Of a stretch of DNA of 64,000 nucleotides, positions 28,806 through 38,396 are shown piece by piece (position 1 is the first letter of the stretch; every line of letters begins with the position of its first letter). Made by a program: the position numbers and the translations under genes. The notes under the pieces were generated by a model. It had not been told where the DNA came from and searched no databases. It saw nothing but the letters and a program-made list of their open reading frames with translations. The stretch lies in the NCBI RefSeq assembly GCF_010731115.1, contig NZ_AP022616.1, positions 2,728,001-2,792,000 on the forward strand. Reading direction: 5' to 3'. This DNA is from Mycolicibacterium phocaicum (lineage in GTDB: Bacteria; Actinomycetota; Actinomycetes; Mycobacteriales; Mycobacteriaceae).

Positions 28806-30368
28806 ATGCGCAGTTGGCCGGCCGCGCCGCGCTGGTCCCTGGCCGGCCAGATCGTCGCCCTGCAGATCGCGATCATCATCGTCGTGGTGGTGGCCGGCAG
28901 CGCGCTGGCCGTGGTGCAGTCGCGCCGCACCAATGACGCCGCGGCCAAACAGCTGCTCACCGGCGTCGTGACGGCACTGGCCGACGCGCCGTCGACGGCT
29001 GCCGCCATCCAGACGGGCAGCGCCACGGAAGTACTTCAGCCGGTGACCGAAACCGTTCGGGCCCAGACGGGCATCGCTTTCATCACCGTCATGGCGCCCG
29101 ACGGCACCCGGTTCACCCACACCGACCCGCGCCAGATCGGCGGCCATTACCTGGGCACTACGGCGCAGGCCCTGAAAGGCCAGACACACACGGAGTTCTA
29201 TACCGGGACGCTGGGCCGCTCGGTGCGAACCATCGCCCCGGTGCGGGACGGTGCCGGACGGGTGGTGGGCCTGGTCGCCGCGGGCATCACCGAGACCACG
29301 CTGACGGCGCAGTGGCGCCACCAGATCCCGGTGATCGCGGCGATCAGCCTTGCCGCCCTTGCCCTTTCACTGGCCGGCACCTGGCTGATCCGGCGCCGCC
29401 TGCTCCGCCAGACCCACGGGCTGCGGCCGGACCAGTTGCGCGTGATGTACGAGCACCACGATGCCGTACTGCACTCGGTGTCCGAAGGCCTGCTGGTGCT
29501 CGAGAGGGGACGCGTGGCACTGGCCAACGACGAGGCGCGGCGCCTGCTGGCACTGCCGCCCGGCGCGGTGGCCCTGTCCGATCTGCCGGAGTTCCTGCGC
29601 GCGGCCGATCCCGGTGTACGCGACGAGGTGCACGTCACCGACGACCGGGTGCTGGTGGTCAGCCGGTCACCGGTGGCCGGCGCCTCAGGTTCGGAGGTGG
29701 TGACGATCCGGGACCGCACCGAATTACAAAGCACCCTGGGAGAACTCAGCTCGCTGAAGGTCCTCACCGACTCGTTGCGGGCGCAGGCGCACGAAGCGGC
29801 GAACAAGTTGCACACGGTGATCACCATGGTCGAGATGGGGCGCCCGGCGGACGCCGTCACCTTCGCCACCGACGAACTGGAGCTGTCCCAGCGGCTCGTC
29901 GACCGGCTGTCCAGCGAGGTCCGCGAACCCGCCCTGGTGGCATTGCTGCTGGGCAAGAGCGCCCAGGCCCACGAACGTGGCATCGACTTCACCGTCACCA
30001 TGGACTCACAATTACCTTCGGACACTTCACAACTACCGCTGAGCGGGCCGGAAATGGTGACGGTGCTGGGCAACCTGATCGACAACGCGATCGACGCGTG
30101 CGACCGCGACGAGCCGTGGGTCGAGGTGACGGTGCGGTGCGAGCCGGGCGCCGAACTGCACATGCGGGTGGCCGACAGCGGCACCGGCATGGACCCGGCG
30201 ACATTCGAAAACGCCATGCGCCGTGGCTATTCGACGAAATCGGCGCCGGGACACGGGCTGGGTCTCGCCCTGGTGGCACAGGTGGTCAAGCGGCACGGCG
30301 GCACGTTGTCGTCCGATGTCAGTTACGGTTCGGTGGTGTCGGTGACGATTCCGGCGGCAACCTCATGA
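28806..30368 (+). CDS. CitA/DcuS-type sensor histidine kinase
   Basis: This 520-aa membrane kinase has a first helix (about 15-37), a periplasmic PAS-like sensor (about 40-175, with QTGIAFITVMAPDGTRFTHTDPRQIG), a second helix (about 178-200), a cytoplasmic PAS, and a kinase core. The phosphorylated His 329 lies in LRAQAHEAANKLHT, the Spo0B-like type of this family. The ATP domain has NLIDNAIDAC, DSGTGMD and GHGLGLALV. ATG 28806 has AAGGA 7 nt upstream. The stop overlaps the response-regulator start (ATGA). Divergence from dctA suggests it senses C4-dicarboxylates or citrate. Confidence 0.92.
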   Translation: MRSWPAAPRWSLAGQIVALQIAIIIVVVVAGSALAVVQSRRTNDAAAKQLLTGVVTALADAPSTAAAIQTGSATEVLQPVTETVRAQTGIAFITVMAPDGTRFTHTDPRQIGGHYLGTTAQALKGQTHTEFYTGTLGRSVRTIAPVRDGAGRVVGLVAAGITETTLTAQWRHQIPVIAAISLAALALSLAGTWLIRRRLLRQTHGLRPDQLRVMYEHHDAVLHSVSEGLLVLERGRVALANDEARRLLALPPGAVALSDLPEFLRAADPGVRDEVHVTDDRVLVVSRSPVAGASGSEVVTIRDRTELQSTLGELSSLKVLTDSLRAQAHEAANKLHTVITMVEMGRPADAVTFATDELELSQRLVDRLSSEVREPALVALLLGKSAQAHERGIDFTVTMDSQLPSDTSQLPLSGPEMVTVLGNLIDNAIDACDRDEPWVEVTVRCEPGAELHMRVADSGTGMDPATFENAMRRGYSTKSAPGHGLGLALVAQVVKRHGGTLSSDVSYGSVVSVTIPAATS

Positions 30369-31054
30369 CCACCGTGCTGATCGTCGACGACGATCCCCTG
30401 ATCGCCGAGGCGCACCGCACGTATGTCGAACGGCTGGAAGGGTTTTCCGTCGCGGCGGTGGCCCACACCGCGCGCGAGGCCATCCACGCCGCGACCCGCG
30501 CGACCACCACCGACCAGCCCATCGACCTGGTCCTGCTGGACCTCGGCCTGCCCGACGCCAGCGGCATCAGCCTGGCGTCGGCACTGTCCGGGCTGCGGCC
30601 GGCGCCGGACATCATCGCCATCACCTCCGAGCGCGATCTGGAGATGGTGCGCGCCGCCGTCGCGCACGGCGCGCTGGCGTATCTGTTGAAGCCGTTCACC
30701 TTCGCGGCCTTCCGGGACCGGCTGGACCGCTATCAGCGGTACCGGACGGCGCTCCCGGCCGGGGTCGACGCGGCCAGCCAGGCCGAGGTGGACCGGGCGC
30801 TCGCCGAATTGCGCACCAGCGCAGATAAATCCGCGGCCCCGAAAGGCGCGTCGGCGCTGACGAACGACGACATCGCCCGCGCGGTACGGGACAGTCCCGA
30901 CGGGCTGACGGCCGACGAGGCCGCCAAGGCGGTCGGGGTTGCGCGGGTGACCGCCTGGCGCTATCTGGAGCGGCTGGCCGACGACGGAACCGTCACGCGC
31001 CGAAGCGAATACGGCGGGACCGGCCGGCCCAAGACCCGCTATCTGTGGCGTTGA
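30365..31054 (+). CDS. CitB/DcuR-type response regulator
   Basis: This 229-aa regulator has a receiver domain (VLIVDDDPLIAEAHRTY, phospho-acceptor Asp 59 in VLLDLGLPD, Lys in LLKPF) and a C-terminal helix-turn-helix (GLTADEAAKAVGVARVTAWRYLERL) followed by the wing motif YGGTGRPKTRY. It overlaps the kinase gene by 4 bp. It most likely activates dctA across the 144-bp divergent promoter region. Confidence 0.92.
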   Translation: MTTVLIVDDDPLIAEAHRTYVERLEGFSVAAVAHTAREAIHAATRATTTDQPIDLVLLDLGLPDASGISLASALSGLRPAPDIIAITSERDLEMVRAAVAHGALAYLLKPFTFAAFRDRLDRYQRYRTALPAGVDAASQAEVDRALAELRTSADKSAAPKGASALTNDDIARAVRDSPDGLTADEAAKAVGVARVTAWRYLERLADDGTVTRRSEYGGTGRPKTRYLWR

Positions 31055-31081
31055 CTTCGCCGGGTGTGACAGCATCGGATC

Positions 31082-31696
31082 ATGAGTCGCGACGACGATC
31101 CTGAAGCCCGCATCCGCGAGCTCGAACGCGCGATGACCGATCAGGCACGGGCCTCGGAGCTGACGGAGCCAGGCCAAGGGTGGTCCTCGCGCACGCCCGC
31201 GGCCGGCACGCCGTACACCGGCCCCGCAGAGCTCGCCGCGCAACGTCCGTACCGAACGACCGGCAAGAAACACCTGACGTTTCTCCCGCCCTCCTCCAAC
31301 CATCAGCCCAGCGTCTCGGTGGCCGCCCCGACCCCGCCGCAACCGGGCGACGAATCGTCGGTGGTCGTCAACGGCACCACGGTGCAGTCCGGTCCCGGCC
31401 TGGTCGAATTGCCGCCGCAGTCCGACGATCCCAACCGGCCCATTCAGGTCGCGGGTGTGCGCGGTCACCGCACCGTCGCGTGCAACGACAGGCCGATCAG
31501 CATCAGCGGGGTGTCCAACAGCGTCACCATCACCGGGCACTGCGCGACCGTCGAGGTCTCCGGGATCGAGAACACCGTGACGGTCGACTCCGCCGACAAG
31601 ATCGTCACGTCCGGCATGGACAACCACGTCACCTACCACTCCGGGACCCCGGAGATTCCCGATCCGGGCCGGTCCAACACCGTCAGCCGCGGCTGA
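31082..31696 (+). CDS. DUF3060-type protein
   Basis: This 204-aa protein has a hydrophilic N-terminal half (an acidic/basic helix, then Pro/Thr-rich sequence to about 120) and a C-terminal DUF3060-like beta-rich domain with repeated short strands: VACNDRPISISGVSNSVTITG, HCATVEVSGIENTVTVDSADKI, GMDNHVTYHSG. Two cysteines flank the first strand pair. No transmembrane segment is present, unlike many relatives. It starts 27 bp after the response regulator and may be read with it. The function of the domain is unknown. Confidence 0.75.
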   Translation: MSRDDDPEARIRELERAMTDQARASELTEPGQGWSSRTPAAGTPYTGPAELAAQRPYRTTGKKHLTFLPPSSNHQPSVSVAAPTPPQPGDESSVVVNGTTVQSGPGLVELPPQSDDPNRPIQVAGVRGHRTVACNDRPISISGVSNSVTITGHCATVEVSGIENTVTVDSADKIVTSGMDNHVTYHSGTPEIPDPGRSNTVSRG

Positions 31697-31777
31697 ACGA
31701 CCAGACGACGGCCCGCGCGTCAATTTCCCCCGAATCGGGGGACGACGGGAGTCCGCGGCGTTCATAATCTCGTTGCC

Positions 31778-32341
31778 ATGGCGCACAACGGAAATGACGA
31801 TTGGACCCAACCCGCAGCTCTGGCGATCCCGAAAGAGGGCTACTTCGAACTCACCCGCGGTCGCTACGGGCCGGTCTTCCCGCGCACCCCGGCGTGCTAC
31901 GGCTTCAACATCATCGCCAAGGTGCTCGACGGTCATGAGCAGGCGATCCGGGACTACGGCAAGCAACTCGAGGCTGCCGTCGCCGCACAGCCCGACGTGC
32001 TGGCCCCGCTGAAGCTGCACTATCTGCGGTGGAATCTGTTCGACGTCGGCTCCGGGCTGCACTTCCAGTACCAGGGCATCTTCGACACCGACTTCGACAA
32101 GTACACCGAGGACGCCGTCAAGCTGTTCAGCTCGACGGGGATCACCACGGCGTTCACCCATCTGGAGGGCTTCCCCGCCGACTGGAAGACCAACCCCGAG
32201 GCGTTCATCATGTTCGTCCGCGAGCACCAGGTGCCGAGCTTCCTGGAGTACGGCGAGTACCCCTACGTGACGGCGGTGGAGATCAAGAAGGCCCTGCGGC
32301 TCAAGGCCGCGTTCTCCGACATGTTGGACCAGATGCAGTGA
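31778..32341 (+). CDS. Unknown protein, first gene of Dyp-peroxidase operon
   Basis: This 187-aa soluble protein has no signal peptide or membrane segment and is rich in aromatics, with blocks LHYLRWNLFDVGSGLHFQYQ, FDTDFDKYTEDAVKLF and HLEGFPADWKTNPEAFIMFV. I do not recognise a named family. Its stop overlaps the start of the Dyp-type peroxidase gene (GTGA), so the two are translationally coupled. The D-rich segment and coupling suggest a partner or substrate-processing role for the peroxidase, but this is inference. The first codons follow an intergenic stretch of 81 bp. Confidence 0.8.
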   Translation: MAHNGNDDWTQPAALAIPKEGYFELTRGRYGPVFPRTPACYGFNIIAKVLDGHEQAIRDYGKQLEAAVAAQPDVLAPLKLHYLRWNLFDVGSGLHFQYQGIFDTDFDKYTEDAVKLFSSTGITTAFTHLEGFPADWKTNPEAFIMFVREHQVPSFLEYGEYPYVTAVEIKKALRLKAAFSDMLDQMQ

Positions 32342-33675
32342 CAGAACTCGAGTTCGACGATATTCAGCACATCATGCTGACCGGGACGCCTCACCTCACC
32401 GGCCGGTACGAGTTCCTGTCGTTCGACACCCCCGAAGCCGGGCAGGCCTGGCTGGCCGAGATGGTCCCGCTGGTGCACTCGGCGACCGATGTGCGCAAGA
32501 CGGTCAACATCTTCAAGCGGTGGGTGAACCTGGCGTTCACCTGGAACGGCTTGCGCGCGTTGGGACTTGACGAGCAGACGCTGGCCACCTTCCCCGCCGA
32601 GTTCCGCGAGGGCATGGCGGCCCGCGCCGATATCCTGGGCGATACCGGCGCCGCCGCACCGGAGCACTGGGTGGGCGGGCTCGCGGGTGACGACCTCCAT
32701 GCCATCGTCATCCTGTTCGCAAGGGACGAGGACGAACGGGTGCGCTGCGTCGGCGAGCACGACGCACTGTTGGCCCGCTGCCCCGGCGTGCGGTCGCTGT
32801 CGCATCTCGATCTGGCGGCCACTGCGCCGTTCGAGTACGACCACGATCACTTCGGCTACCGCGATCCGGTGTCGCAGCCGCAGATGGCCGGTTCCGGCGA
32901 GACGCTGATCCCCGGCGCCGGCGGGGCGCTGGCTGCGGGGGAATTCCTCCTCGGCTATCCGGACGAGGAGGGTCTGGTCTCGAATCAGCCTGCCCGCGAG
33001 GTGCTTTCACGCAACGGCAGCTTCATGGCGTACCGCAGGCTGGAGGAGCATGTCGGAACCTTCCGCGACTACCTGAAGCAGCACGCCGCGGACGCCGAGG
33101 GCGAGGAGTTGCTGGCCGCCAAGTTCATGGGCCGCTGGCGCAGCGGCGCACCACTGGTCTTGGCGCCCGAGCACGACGATCCCGAGCTCGGCGCGGACCC
33201 GATGCACAACAACGATTTCGACTACGCCACGATGGACCCGCACGGCTACAAATGTCCGGTGGGCTCCCACGCACGTCGGCTCAACCCGCGCGATACCGAG
33301 CCGAATCCCAATCGGCGCAGGATGATCCGGCGCAGCGGCACCTACGGGCCGGCGCTGCCCGCGGGCGCTCCCGACGACGGTGTCGAACGGGGCGTCGGGA
33401 TGTTCCTGATCTGCGCCAGCCTGGTGCGGCAGTTCGAGTTCGCCCAGAACGTCTGGATCAACGACACCGCGTTCCAGGAGCTCGGCAACGAACACGACCC
33501 CATCTGCGGCACCCAGGACGGCACGCTGGACTTCACGATCCCCAAACGGCCGATCCGCAAGGTGCACAAAGGGTTACCGGCATTCACCACACTGCGGGGC
33601 GGGGCATACTTCTTCCTACCCGGCCTGACCGCACTGCGCTATCTCTCCACACTCGGACATCAAGGAGCATCATGA
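32338..33675 (+). CDS. Dyp-type heme peroxidase
   Basis: This Dyp-type peroxidase-like protein of 445 aa has the distal motif GYRDPVSQP (Asp 176, the catalytic acid), the proximal heme-ligand His 311 in CPVGSHARRLNPRD, the distal-region arginine in IRRSGTYG (331-332), and the C-terminal GGAYFFLPGLTAL heme-pocket segment. All key residues are kept. GTG 32338 overlaps the upstream stop, and the downstream gene begins with an ATGA overlap. There is no signal peptide and no encapsulin-targeting tail (it ends STLGHQGAS), and no encapsulin gene is nearby. It is longer than the small Dyp classes. Confidence 0.88.
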   Translation: MTELEFDDIQHIMLTGTPHLTGRYEFLSFDTPEAGQAWLAEMVPLVHSATDVRKTVNIFKRWVNLAFTWNGLRALGLDEQTLATFPAEFREGMAARADILGDTGAAAPEHWVGGLAGDDLHAIVILFARDEDERVRCVGEHDALLARCPGVRSLSHLDLAATAPFEYDHDHFGYRDPVSQPQMAGSGETLIPGAGGALAAGEFLLGYPDEEGLVSNQPAREVLSRNGSFMAYRRLEEHVGTFRDYLKQHAADAEGEELLAAKFMGRWRSGAPLVLAPEHDDPELGADPMHNNDFDYATMDPHGYKCPVGSHARRLNPRDTEPNPNRRRMIRRSGTYGPALPAGAPDDGVERGVGMFLICASLVRQFEFAQNVWINDTAFQELGNEHDPICGTQDGTLDFTIPKRPIRKVHKGLPAFTTLRGGAYFFLPGLTALRYLSTLGHQGAS

Positions 33676-34676
33676 GTTCTTACGCCCGCACCTACAACCA
33701 GGCCCACATCACGCGCCCCCACAACGGCAACCGCCGTGTCAGCATCTACTGGTCGTGGAGCTACCCGTGGGAGGCCCAGCGCGACCCGGCACTGCTGTAC
33801 AACCGGTTCTCCACCATGACCGAGGTGCGCGCGGCGACGTGGCCGGCCTACGAAGGTGTCGAATACAGCGCGCGGGAGTTCCTGCAGGGCGTCGACGGCA
33901 CGCTGGAGCTGTTCCACCGCTCCTCGTTGTCCTTCCAGGATGTCGCCGGTGAAGCGACGGGGCATCCGGTGGCGGTGTTCCAGCGGGTCGATCAGGCCGG
34001 TTACCGGCTGCCGATCGACGAACGCATCCTGAACGACACCGACACCCTGATGATCTTCGGGTTGGACCATCTGCTCGGCGACGAGGAAGCCACCCCCGAG
34101 GAGGTCGCCGCGATCCAGCAGTGGCTGAAGCGCGAGGGCACCTGCCTGATGCTGGCCCCGCACCACGACGTCGGCTTCACCGACGACAAAGAGCAGCAGC
34201 AGATGGAGTACCTGCACCACGGCGACCCGCTGACACCGCGGGTGCAGAACTTCAGCGGATTCGCGCGGTCGCTGCTTACGGGGCTGAACATCCCGGTGCA
34301 CAACACGTGGGGTCTGCGACCCGCGACGGTTGAGGGCACCAAACAGATTGTGCCCCTTACCGCTTTCCGCGACCTGGACTCTGCCGGTCTGCTGCGTGAC
34401 GTCACGACGCTGGCCCTGCACCCGCACCTGCCGCACTACCAGTTGACCGCCCCCGAGAGCCCGGAGTTGCGGGTGCTGGGCCGGCAGCTGATCGACCAGA
34501 CCCGGCCGCACCCCTTCACGCTGGCAGGCAACACCGAGTTCAATGCGCTGATCCACATGCCGCCGACCGGGGACCGTGCCGGCGACATCGTGCTGGTCGA
34601 CTCGACACATTTCACGACGCTGTTCGGCGCCAGCGAGAGCTTGAAGTCGTTCTGGCGCAACCTGGTGACGATGTGA
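33672..34676 (+). CDS. Unknown protein with amidotransferase-like segment
   Basis: This 334-aa protein is of unknown family. The middle part (DTLMIFGLDHLLGDEEAT..., then AAIQQWLKREGTCLMLAPHHD) has the shape of a class-I glutamine-amidotransferase/ThuA-like Rossmann domain, but the usual cysteine is not evident. The N-terminus has IYWSWSYPWEAQRDP. It is rich in His, including HPHLPHY and HHDV. The ATG overlaps the peroxidase stop and has AAGGAG upstream; its own stop overlaps the transporter start. It is clearly part of a four-gene coupled operon with the peroxidase. I cannot assign a reaction. Confidence 0.75.
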   Translation: MSSYARTYNQAHITRPHNGNRRVSIYWSWSYPWEAQRDPALLYNRFSTMTEVRAATWPAYEGVEYSAREFLQGVDGTLELFHRSSLSFQDVAGEATGHPVAVFQRVDQAGYRLPIDERILNDTDTLMIFGLDHLLGDEEATPEEVAAIQQWLKREGTCLMLAPHHDVGFTDDKEQQQMEYLHHGDPLTPRVQNFSGFARSLLTGLNIPVHNTWGLRPATVEGTKQIVPLTAFRDLDSAGLLRDVTTLALHPHLPHYQLTAPESPELRVLGRQLIDQTRPHPFTLAGNTEFNALIHMPPTGDRAGDIVLVDSTHFTTLFGASESLKSFWRNLVTM

Positions 34677-35515
34677 CGGTAACCGAGCTGGCGGTTCGCG
34701 GTTCCAACATCGCGGTCGTCGTCTTCGTGGTGGCCAGCACTCTGGGCGTCGGACTGAGTCTGACTCCGGCCCAGATCCTGGCTCCGCTCAAGGACGTTCG
34801 GGGGGTGAGCCTGACCCTCGTGGCCAATTTCGTTGCCGCGCCGTTGGTTGCACTCGGGCTCTGGCACCTCTTCGATCTCGACGAGGCCCTGGGAGTGGGT
34901 CTGCTGCTGTGCGGGCTGGCCGCGGGCGCGCCGTTCCTGATCAAGCTCGCCGAATTCGCCAAGGCCGACACGGCTTTGACGGTGGGCCTGATGGTGCTGC
35001 TGATGATCACCACGGTGGTGTACGTGCCGATCGTCCTGCCGATCTTCCTCAAGGGGTCGTCGGTCGATCCGCTCGCGATCGCGTCTTCGCTTGTGATCCT
35101 CATGCTGATCCCCTTGGCGATCGGGCTGTTCTGGCGGCAGCGGTCCGCGGGCACGGCCGCGCGCATCCGGCCCGCAGTCGGGCTGGTGAGCACCGTCGGC
35201 ATGGTCCTGGTGGTCGTGCTGACCATCGTCGCGAACTTCCGGGAGGTGCTGTCGATCTACGGCACCCGGGGGCTGCTGGCCGCCGTCGTCTACACCGCGA
35301 TCTGCGCCGGAATCGGTTGGGGTTTGGTGTTTTTCAGCACGGCGGCCCGGCCTGTCCTGGCGCTGGGCACCGCGCAGCGCAACGCGGCGGCCGCCTTCGT
35401 GGTGGCCGGCCAGAACTTCAGCGACCCGCGCGTCACGGTGATGATCACGGTCGTGCTCATCGCGGAGTTCTCGATGTTGATCCCGTTCTCGCGGTTCCTG
35501 GCCCGCAAGGCCTGA
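34673..35515 (+). CDS. BASS-type (bile acid:Na+ symporter-like) transporter
   Basis: This 280-aa integral membrane protein has about eight to ten helices. Its pattern fits the bile acid:sodium symporter/ArsB-like superfamily: an N-terminal GVGLSLTPAQILAPLKD, a broken helix around CGLAAGAPFLIKLAEFAKAD, and the C-terminal signature ALGTAQRNAAAAFVVAGQNF, where the conserved glutamine-asparagine of the crossover helix sits. GTG 34673 overlaps the previous stop. It is likely the importer or exporter of the substrate or product handled by the peroxidase operon. It ends 4 bp before the convergent LuxR gene. Confidence 0.82.
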   Translation: MTVTELAVRGSNIAVVVFVVASTLGVGLSLTPAQILAPLKDVRGVSLTLVANFVAAPLVALGLWHLFDLDEALGVGLLLCGLAAGAPFLIKLAEFAKADTALTVGLMVLLMITTVVYVPIVLPIFLKGSSVDPLAIASSLVILMLIPLAIGLFWRQRSAGTAARIRPAVGLVSTVGMVLVVVLTIVANFREVLSIYGTRGLLAAVVYTAICAGIGWGLVFFSTAARPVLALGTAQRNAAAAFVVAGQNFSDPRVTVMITVVLIAEFSMLIPFSRFLARKA

Positions 35516-35519
35516 CGGG

Positions 35520-37775
35520 TCAGGACTGATCCAGCAGGCCGAGGCGCGTCGCCTCGGCCACGGCTTCGGCGCGCGACGACACCGACAGCTTGCGGTAGAT
35601 CGCCTTGGCTTGGCTCTTCACGGTCTCCCGCCCGAGGTGCAGTTCAGCGGCGATCTTCTGCAGCGACAGGTGGGTCGCGAGGTGCGGGAGCAGACGCAGC
35701 TCGGCCGCGGTCAGTGCCGGCCGCGGCCCGTGCTGCGCATGTGCCGCAAGCAATTCTCGAACCCGAGCCAACCGCAGGTGCACCGCGGCCGCGTCGGGCT
35801 CCCGCCGTGCGGCCAGCAGCCCCGCGTCGAGGTGCCGGCGGCACAGTTCCGGGTCGTCGATCTCGAGGGCGGTGGCCGCGGCCAGCGCATGTCCCAGCGC
35901 CGCGGTGCGCGCCGCCAGGTCACCCAGCCGGTCCAGCAGCCGTTCGGCCCCGCGCACCGCATCCCGCGCCCCGGCCACGTCGCCGCGGTGGCTGCGTACC
36001 AATCCGTCGACCGCGTAGACCAACACCACGGGCACCAGATCGCACAGGTCGCGGGAGTCGACGATGCTCCGCGCCTGCGCGCTGCGCTGCGCCGCGGACG
36101 CAACGGCGCCGTCGTCGAGGTCCAGCAGGGCCAGATGTGCCAGTGCCACAGCCCGGAACCCGGGCAGATCGTCGAGGACCGGGAGCGACGATTCCAGTGT
36201 CGCCCTGGCATTTTCGGGGTCACCGGCCATCGACAGCGCTCCGCCTTTGACGGAGGCGGCCGCGCCCCACCACGGGTTGACGAGGTGGTCGCCGGCGGCG
36301 CAGACCGTGTCGGCATGCCGGACCACCTCGAGCACCCCGCCGATGCCGACGAGCGCGCCGACCAGGGCGGCCGCGACTGTCACCGACGGCGCCCCGTCTG
36401 CCAGGCCCGCACCCCGGTCCGCGGCAGCGGCCAGCAACAGGGAGCGCTGGACCAGATCGGCGTCCCCCAGCGTCAGCCCGAACCAGGCCCGGGCGATCGC
36501 GGCGTCCGGGTGATCGGCGAACACGCGCTCGTCGAGCAGGCTCAGGCGGCGCTCCAAGATGCCTGCGCGGCCGTCGAATCCGAGACGCACGGCATCGCGT
36601 TCCACGAGCGCCGCGGCATGTGCCGGGTCAGCGGCCGCGAGCGCCTGGAACAGGGCCCCGTCGATGTCGCCGGTCCGCTCGAGATGCTCAGCCGCCCGGG
36701 ACGCGAGGGCGCGGAACCGTTCCGGATCGCGATTGCGCAGCCGCGCACGGAGCAGGTCGGCGAACAGCCGGTGGTACCGGTATTCGATGCCCTGCGCGTC
36801 GAGCGAGACCAGGAACAGGTTGCCGGAGGCGCTGATCGTGCTCAGCATGTGCGCCGAATCATCCCGCTGCAGAACGCTGTTCAGATCGTCGGCGGTGAAG
36901 TGGTCGAGCACCGCGGATTCCACGAGGAATGCCTCGACGGACGGGTCCAGCCGGCCCAGTACCTCTTCGACCAGATAGTCCGCCACCAGGCGGTGACGTC
37001 CGGTGATCGCCTCCACCGATGAACCGTCACGCAACGCCATGGCCGCCATCACCACACCGGCAGCCCAGCCCTCGCACCGGTCGACCACCAGCGCCGCCGT
37101 CGGGCCGACCGGTCCGCCGACCGAGTCGAGCGCCGATTCTGCCTCTGCCACAGAAAGTTTCAGCTCGTCGGTGCCGATCTCGAGCACGCCGCCCTGCAGC
37201 CGGCGGCGCGCCAGATCGAGTGGCGGCGCGGTGCGGCCGATCAGCGTCAGCGTCGTGGACCGCGGCGCCAATTGGACCAGGGCACGCAAGGTCGACAGCG
37301 CCGCTTCGTGCGTCAGCTCATGAATATCGTCCAGCACCAAGACAATCGGCCCGGCCGACTCCAGCGCCGCGATGGCCGCGGGAACCAATTGGGTTTCCAC
37401 GGCCCGGCCGGCGCCGCGGAGGTACTGAAGCGTCGCGGGATCGACCGGGGTGACCTGGTCCACCGCCGTCACCAGGTGCAGCAACAGGTGGGCGGGATCG
37501 TTGTCGAGATGGTCGAGCCGCACCCAGGCGAATAGCCGGGCGTCGGCGTCGTCCCAGAGCGCCACCGCCGTCGTCTTGCCGTAGCCGGCGGGCGCGACGA
37601 CCATCACCAGCTCGGCATCCAAATCCGACAACAATCCGGTGACCGCCGGCCGCGCGATGACGGCACCGCCCAGCCGGGGCGGGCCGTAGGTGGCCGCCGG
37701 GATGTGCGCTACCCAGCCGTCCCCTGCCACCCTGGCATCGTAGGTGGGTTTCCCATGGCCGCCCAACCGCGCCAT
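35520..37775 (-). CDS. MalT-type LuxR-family ATP-dependent regulator
   Basis: This large regulator of 751 aa has an N-terminal STAND-type NTPase (Walker A APAGYGKTT at 61-69, Walker B IVLVLDDIHE at about 160), an ARM/winged-helix part with DVVDRCEGWAAG-like sequence, then TPR-like helical repeats (about 400-680) and a C-terminal LuxR HTH (LTAAELRLLPHLATHLSLQKIAAELHLGRETVKSQ). Start ATG 37775 is chosen; the open frame to 38033 overlaps the divergent lipoprotein gene. It likely responds to a small inducer, as MalT does. Its target is unknown, but the convergent peroxidase operon is a candidate neighbour. Confidence 0.88.
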   Translation of the reverse strand: MARLGGHGKPTYDARVAGDGWVAHIPAATYGPPRLGGAVIARPAVTGLLSDLDAELVMVVAPAGYGKTTAVALWDDADARLFAWVRLDHLDNDPAHLLLHLVTAVDQVTPVDPATLQYLRGAGRAVETQLVPAAIAALESAGPIVLVLDDIHELTHEAALSTLRALVQLAPRSTTLTLIGRTAPPLDLARRRLQGGVLEIGTDELKLSVAEAESALDSVGGPVGPTAALVVDRCEGWAAGVVMAAMALRDGSSVEAITGRHRLVADYLVEEVLGRLDPSVEAFLVESAVLDHFTADDLNSVLQRDDSAHMLSTISASGNLFLVSLDAQGIEYRYHRLFADLLRARLRNRDPERFRALASRAAEHLERTGDIDGALFQALAAADPAHAAALVERDAVRLGFDGRAGILERRLSLLDERVFADHPDAAIARAWFGLTLGDADLVQRSLLLAAAADRGAGLADGAPSVTVAAALVGALVGIGGVLEVVRHADTVCAAGDHLVNPWWGAAASVKGGALSMAGDPENARATLESSLPVLDDLPGFRAVALAHLALLDLDDGAVASAAQRSAQARSIVDSRDLCDLVPVVLVYAVDGLVRSHRGDVAGARDAVRGAERLLDRLGDLAARTAALGHALAAATALEIDDPELCRRHLDAGLLAARREPDAAAVHLRLARVRELLAAHAQHGPRPALTAAELRLLPHLATHLSLQKIAAELHLGRETVKSQAKAIYRKLSVSSRAEAVAEATRLGLLDQS

Positions 37776-37830
37776 TTCTGACCACCCCGTCGAATACGTT
37801 GATACCGTGCCCATGACGATGGGAGCGACC

Positions 37831-38301
37831 ATGGGCAACGCAATCCGTTCGGTGGCAGTCGCCGCAGCCGTGATCGGCCTCGTGGCGGGCTGCGCCGGTA
37901 AGAACGACTCCGGCACCACAGCATCGTCGAGCACCGCCCCGGCCGCAGCGGCAACCCCCGCGCAGTTGCAGGCGCTGGTGCCGACGCCCACCGGCACTGC
38001 CCAGACCTGGGGCCCAGACCCGATCGCGGACAACGGGATTCACCTCAGCTTCAAGGTCACCGGCTCCCCGACCGACGTCGTGACCGCCTACAAGACCGCA
38101 CTAGAAGGCAAGGGCTGGGCCGTCACCACCATCGTGTCGTCCGATGGCGGACCGAGCGGTGGCGGGGGCGCCACCTATACCGGCACTCATGGCGACAGCT
38201 ACGGCGTGTTCGACGGCGGCGGGTTCGGCGCCGAGACGTACCTCAACGTGTGCACCTGGCCGGCCAAGCCGGCCCAGCCCAACTGCAGCCGCAAACGCTG
38301 A
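37831..38301 (+). CDS. Lipoprotein, unknown
   Basis: This 156-aa predicted lipoprotein has signal peptide MGNAIRSVAVAAAVIGLVAGC with lipobox LVAGC (Cys 21), a Ser/Thr/Ala linker, then a compact domain with SFKVTGSPTDVVTAYKTALEGKGWAV and a C-terminal pair of cysteines (NVCTWPAKPAQPNCSR). ATG 37831 is preferred because GGAG lies 7 nt upstream; GTG 37807 and ATG 37813 are in frame. Similar mycobacterial lipoproteins exist without known function. It is divergent from the MalT-type gene. Confidence 0.8.
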   Translation: MGNAIRSVAVAAAVIGLVAGCAGKNDSGTTASSSTAPAAAATPAQLQALVPTPTGTAQTWGPDPIADNGIHLSFKVTGSPTDVVTAYKTALEGKGWAVTTIVSSDGGPSGGGGATYTGTHGDSYGVFDGGGFGAETYLNVCTWPAKPAQPNCSRKR

Positions 38302-38396
38302 CTCCGAGAAACCACGGCTCACCGTTTCACCCCAGCGCGACTGGGTAGGAAGTTCTGGGGCGGGGAAAGTCCCTAGCTCGGAACGGCCGAAAAGTC

